Assembly: GCA_017476665.1 (NCBI GenBank)
Contig: JAFUZJ010000019.1
Location: 1 to 64,000 of the forward strand
Source: Lachnospiraceae bacterium
GTDB taxonomy: Bacteria > Bacillota > Clostridia > Lachnospirales > Lachnospiraceae
Reading direction: 5' to 3'
Length of the DNA stretch: 64,000 nt
Below are positions 62,279 through 64,000 of the stretch, piece after piece (position 1 is the first letter of the stretch; every line of letters starts with the position of its first letter). The position numbers and the translations under genes were made by a program. The notes beneath the pieces are model-generated. The model had not been told where the DNA came from, searched no databases, and worked only from the letters and a program-made list of their open reading frames with translations.

Positions 62279-63130
62279 TTACCGGAAAGTAACCAGGAAA
62301 AAATCCTCCAGGTTCGGCACACACGTCCTCCCTTCCGTCTCTTTCTCCTCACTGAAAAACCGAACAGTCATCCCATCATACTCCTGTCTTGCCGACAGGA
62401 TAAAATGGTCTCCCTCAAATGCCTCGTACGCCTCATTGGACATACTTTGCTCATACACCTTTCCGTTCAGTTCCGCACAGATTGCAGAGACTGTATCATT
62501 CCGGTAAATCTGTCTGTCCTTTATGAGAATGACCTGATTGGCAATAGACTCAATATCAGACACAATGTGCGTAGAAAGGATCACAATCCTGTCCTTCGAC
62601 ATAGCAGAAATAATATTTCGGAAACGAACCCGCTCTTTTGGATCAAGCCCCCCTGTCGGCTCATCCAGAATCAATATCTTCGGGTCATTCAGGATCGCCT
62701 GGGCAATCCCCACGCGTTGCAGCATACCGCCGGAAAACTTTTTCATTTTGGTATTCAATACCTCCGAAAGTCCCACCTGTGCAACCACTTCTTCAATACG
62801 CTCCCGCAGCCCTTCCGTGGGAAGTCCCTTCAACGCTGCCAAATACTCTAAATACTGTCTGGGCGAATTGTTTTTATAATAACCGAACTGCTGTGGCAGA
62901 TAACCGATAATCTCCCGGTACTGTGCCCCCAATCTGTGAATTTCTACACCGTTCCAAAGGATTTCCCCCGAGGTCGGCATAAGCAGTGTCGTGATCATTT
63001 TGATCAGAGTTGTCTTACCCGCACCGTTCGGCGCCAGCAATCCATACAGACCATTGTCCAAATCCAACGAAATATGCTCCACCGCCGTATTTTTCCCATA
63101 ACATTTTGTAACATCAGAAATTGTAAGCAT
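62279..63130 (-). CDS. ABC-2 exporter ATP-binding protein
   Basis: A 283-residue ATPase. Walker A is APNGAGKTTLI, Q-loop PQQFGYY, signature KFSGGMLQRVGIAQ, Walker B ILILDEPTGGLDP and H-loop ILSTHIVSDIE. The last ~70 residues form a C-terminal regulatory-like extension. It powers the two permeases downstream. Its start overlaps the membrane gene by 17 bases. Confidence 0.92.
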   Translation of the reverse strand: MLTISDVTKCYGKNTAVEHISLDLDNGLYGLLAPNGAGKTTLIKMITTLLMPTSGEILWNGVEIHRLGAQYREIIGYLPQQFGYYKNNSPRQYLEYLAALKGLPTEGLRERIEEVVAQVGLSEVLNTKMKKFSGGMLQRVGIAQAILNDPKILILDEPTGGLDPKERVRFRNIISAMSKDRIVILSTHIVSDIESIANQVILIKDRQIYRNDTVSAICAELNGKVYEQSMSNEAYEAFEGDHFILSARQEYDGMTVRFFSEEKETEGRTCVPNLEDFFLVTFR

Positions 63131-63815
63131 TTTTATGTTCCACCTTTCTCATATATTCAAACCATGTCAGAAAACTGAACGCCGCCACTGCCAAATGCAC
63201 CGCAAGCGGCACCACCTCGATCAACAGGTGATACAGGTTTTGTCCAAAAAGCAACAGCCAAATGCATCCCACTATCCAGCCCAAAAACAAAACTCCGGAA
63301 ATTTTTGCCGAACCGGTTTTCTCATAAATTGTCAGACTCGCTAACGCCAGGAAAATATCCGCCGTTGTCCCCGCCGCTGCCAGGCTCCACGCATGTGCCG
63401 CTAACGCCGAGTGCAATATCCCGATCATGATTAAATTCAGAAAAACTGCCATCACATTTGTATAAAGCATTCTCATACTGATCACATACACAAAAGAATA
63501 CTTCATGGACTGCTTCAACTCCACAACCTCGCTCTGTTCCTCCGCCAGAATGGAAAGAAAATAAATCACAAAATAGGTGAACGGATACATCATCAGTACC
63601 CAATATCCCTCATTTCCACGCCCCCTGATCATCAGACAAAAATAAAGCAGCAACAAGTAAAGCAGTATTCCCACTGCCAGAATTAACCTGCAATTATAAA
63701 AGAGAATCTGAAAATCCGGTCTGCTGACTGTTTTCCTCTCCAATGCCACACGCAATATTTTCTCTTTCTGAACCTTAATTTCATCTTCTGTCGGATACTC
63801 AATCTTTATGCCCAT
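63114..63815 (-). CDS. Polytopic membrane protein, possible anti-sigma or transporter partner
   Basis: A 233-residue protein: about 45 charged cytoplasmic residues, then six hydrophobic segments. It lies between the ECF sigma gene (52-base gap) and the ABC ATPase gene (17-base overlap). A role as anti-sigma or as a third membrane subunit is inferred from this position and from the cytoplasmic N-terminus. The family is not recognised. Confidence 0.75.
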   Translation of the reverse strand: MGIKIEYPTEDEIKVQKEKILRVALERKTVSRPDFQILFYNCRLILAVGILLYLLLLYFCLMIRGRGNEGYWVLMMYPFTYFVIYFLSILAEEQSEVVELKQSMKYSFVYVISMRMLYTNVMAVFLNLIMIGILHSALAAHAWSLAAAGTTADIFLALASLTIYEKTGSAKISGVLFLGWIVGCIWLLLFGQNLYHLLIEVVPLAVHLAVAAFSFLTWFEYMRKVEHKNAYNF

Positions 63816-63866
63816 CTAAAATATCTCCTCCTTCCTCACTGTTTGGGACTCTTTTTCAAACCCTAA

Positions 63867-64000
63867 CTATCCCGACGTTTCAAACTGTTTTCTAATCTGT
63901 TTTATCATTGCGTAATACCGCGATTTCACCGTATTGTCAGGCAGGTTTAATGTCACTGCTATCTCCGCAAATGTTTTCCCTTCAAAGCTCTTCATCTGAA
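63867..64000 (-). CDS. ECF sigma factor, C-terminal end (cut by window edge)
   Basis: The minus strand from base 64000 reads QMKSFEGKTFAEIAVTLNL, then PDNTVKSRYYAMIKQIRKQFETSG and a stop at 63867-63869. This is the helix-turn-helix of sigma region 4, with the typical TVKSR recognition helix. The gene continues upstream outside the window and heads the ABC-2 operon, giving the order sigma - membrane protein - ATPase - permease - permease. Confidence 0.85.
   Translation of the reverse strand, partial: QMKSFEGKTFAEIAVTLNLPDNTVKSRYYAMIKQIRKQFETSG

Overview
The window reads as an ordinary chromosomal segment of an anaerobic, low- to mid-GC Gram-positive bacterium, most likely a Lachnospiraceae-type member of the Clostridia. 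The reasons are inferred from gene content: a monomeric [FeFe]-hydrogenase with several ferredoxin clusters, a short cobalamin-dependent methionine synthase, serC/serA with a DUF1015 gene nearby, DUF1292 and DUF5662 proteins, a very large Cna-B-repeat wall protein, glycogen genes, strong AGGAGG ribosome binding sites and near-consensus TTGACA/TATAAT promoters with 17-18 bp spacers. No phage, insertion sequence, CRISPR array or rRNA is visible. One tRNA (Thr, anticodon CGT) is present.

Layout. 1-3 kb: an acetolactate-synthase-like gene cut by the window edge, and metH. 3-5 kb: a small lipoprotein and three small membrane proteins (DUF4870-, DUF2752- and DUF4190-like). 5-11.4 kb: a leftward run argH - asd - GGDEF/EAL protein - topB. 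11.5-13.3 kb: a two-gene ABC importer without a binding protein, then tRNA-Thr. 13.4-19.6 kb: a leftward run DUF1015 - glgB - membrane sulfatase-type protein - mscS. 19.7-23.2 kb: a small protein, an aquaporin, and serC-serA. 23.3-29.3 kb: leuB - ilvD - ilvB - L,D-transpeptidase. 29.4-39 kb: a giant surface adhesin whose stop codon overlaps the tgt start, then yajC. 39.2-43.3 kb: aroC, a membrane-bound XRE regulator, and a two-component pair in which the response regulator carries an N-terminal XRE domain. 43.6-51.8 kb: a lone DUF3800 gene, a CapA lipoprotein, an ECF sigma factor with a probable membrane anti-sigma, a BlaI/M56 protease pair with two perfect operators, a lactonase-fold protein and a Cys-rich small protein. 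51.8-54.8 kb: a GlgX-like protein that has lost every GH13 catalytic residue, with DUF5662, and a divergent DUF1292 gene. 54.8-59.7 kb: a UvrD-like helicase, gltX and a hydrogenase. 59.8-64 kb: an ABC-2 transporter operon led by an ECF sigma factor whose 3' end lies at the window edge.

How it fits together. Amino-acid biosynthesis dominates the housekeeping part: Met, Arg, the Asp family, Ser, branched-chain amino acids and chorismate. A second theme is envelope sensing: three switches sit within 20 kb (BlaI/M56, ECF sigma/anti-sigma, LytS-type kinase/XRE-REC), beside cell-wall and surface proteins. The most unusual items are the catalytically dead GlgX-like protein, the XRE-REC response regulator with a nearby palindrome, the adhesin with Ca-loop-like inserts and a non-standard sorting motif, and a perfect terminator-like hairpin lying between two divergent genes.
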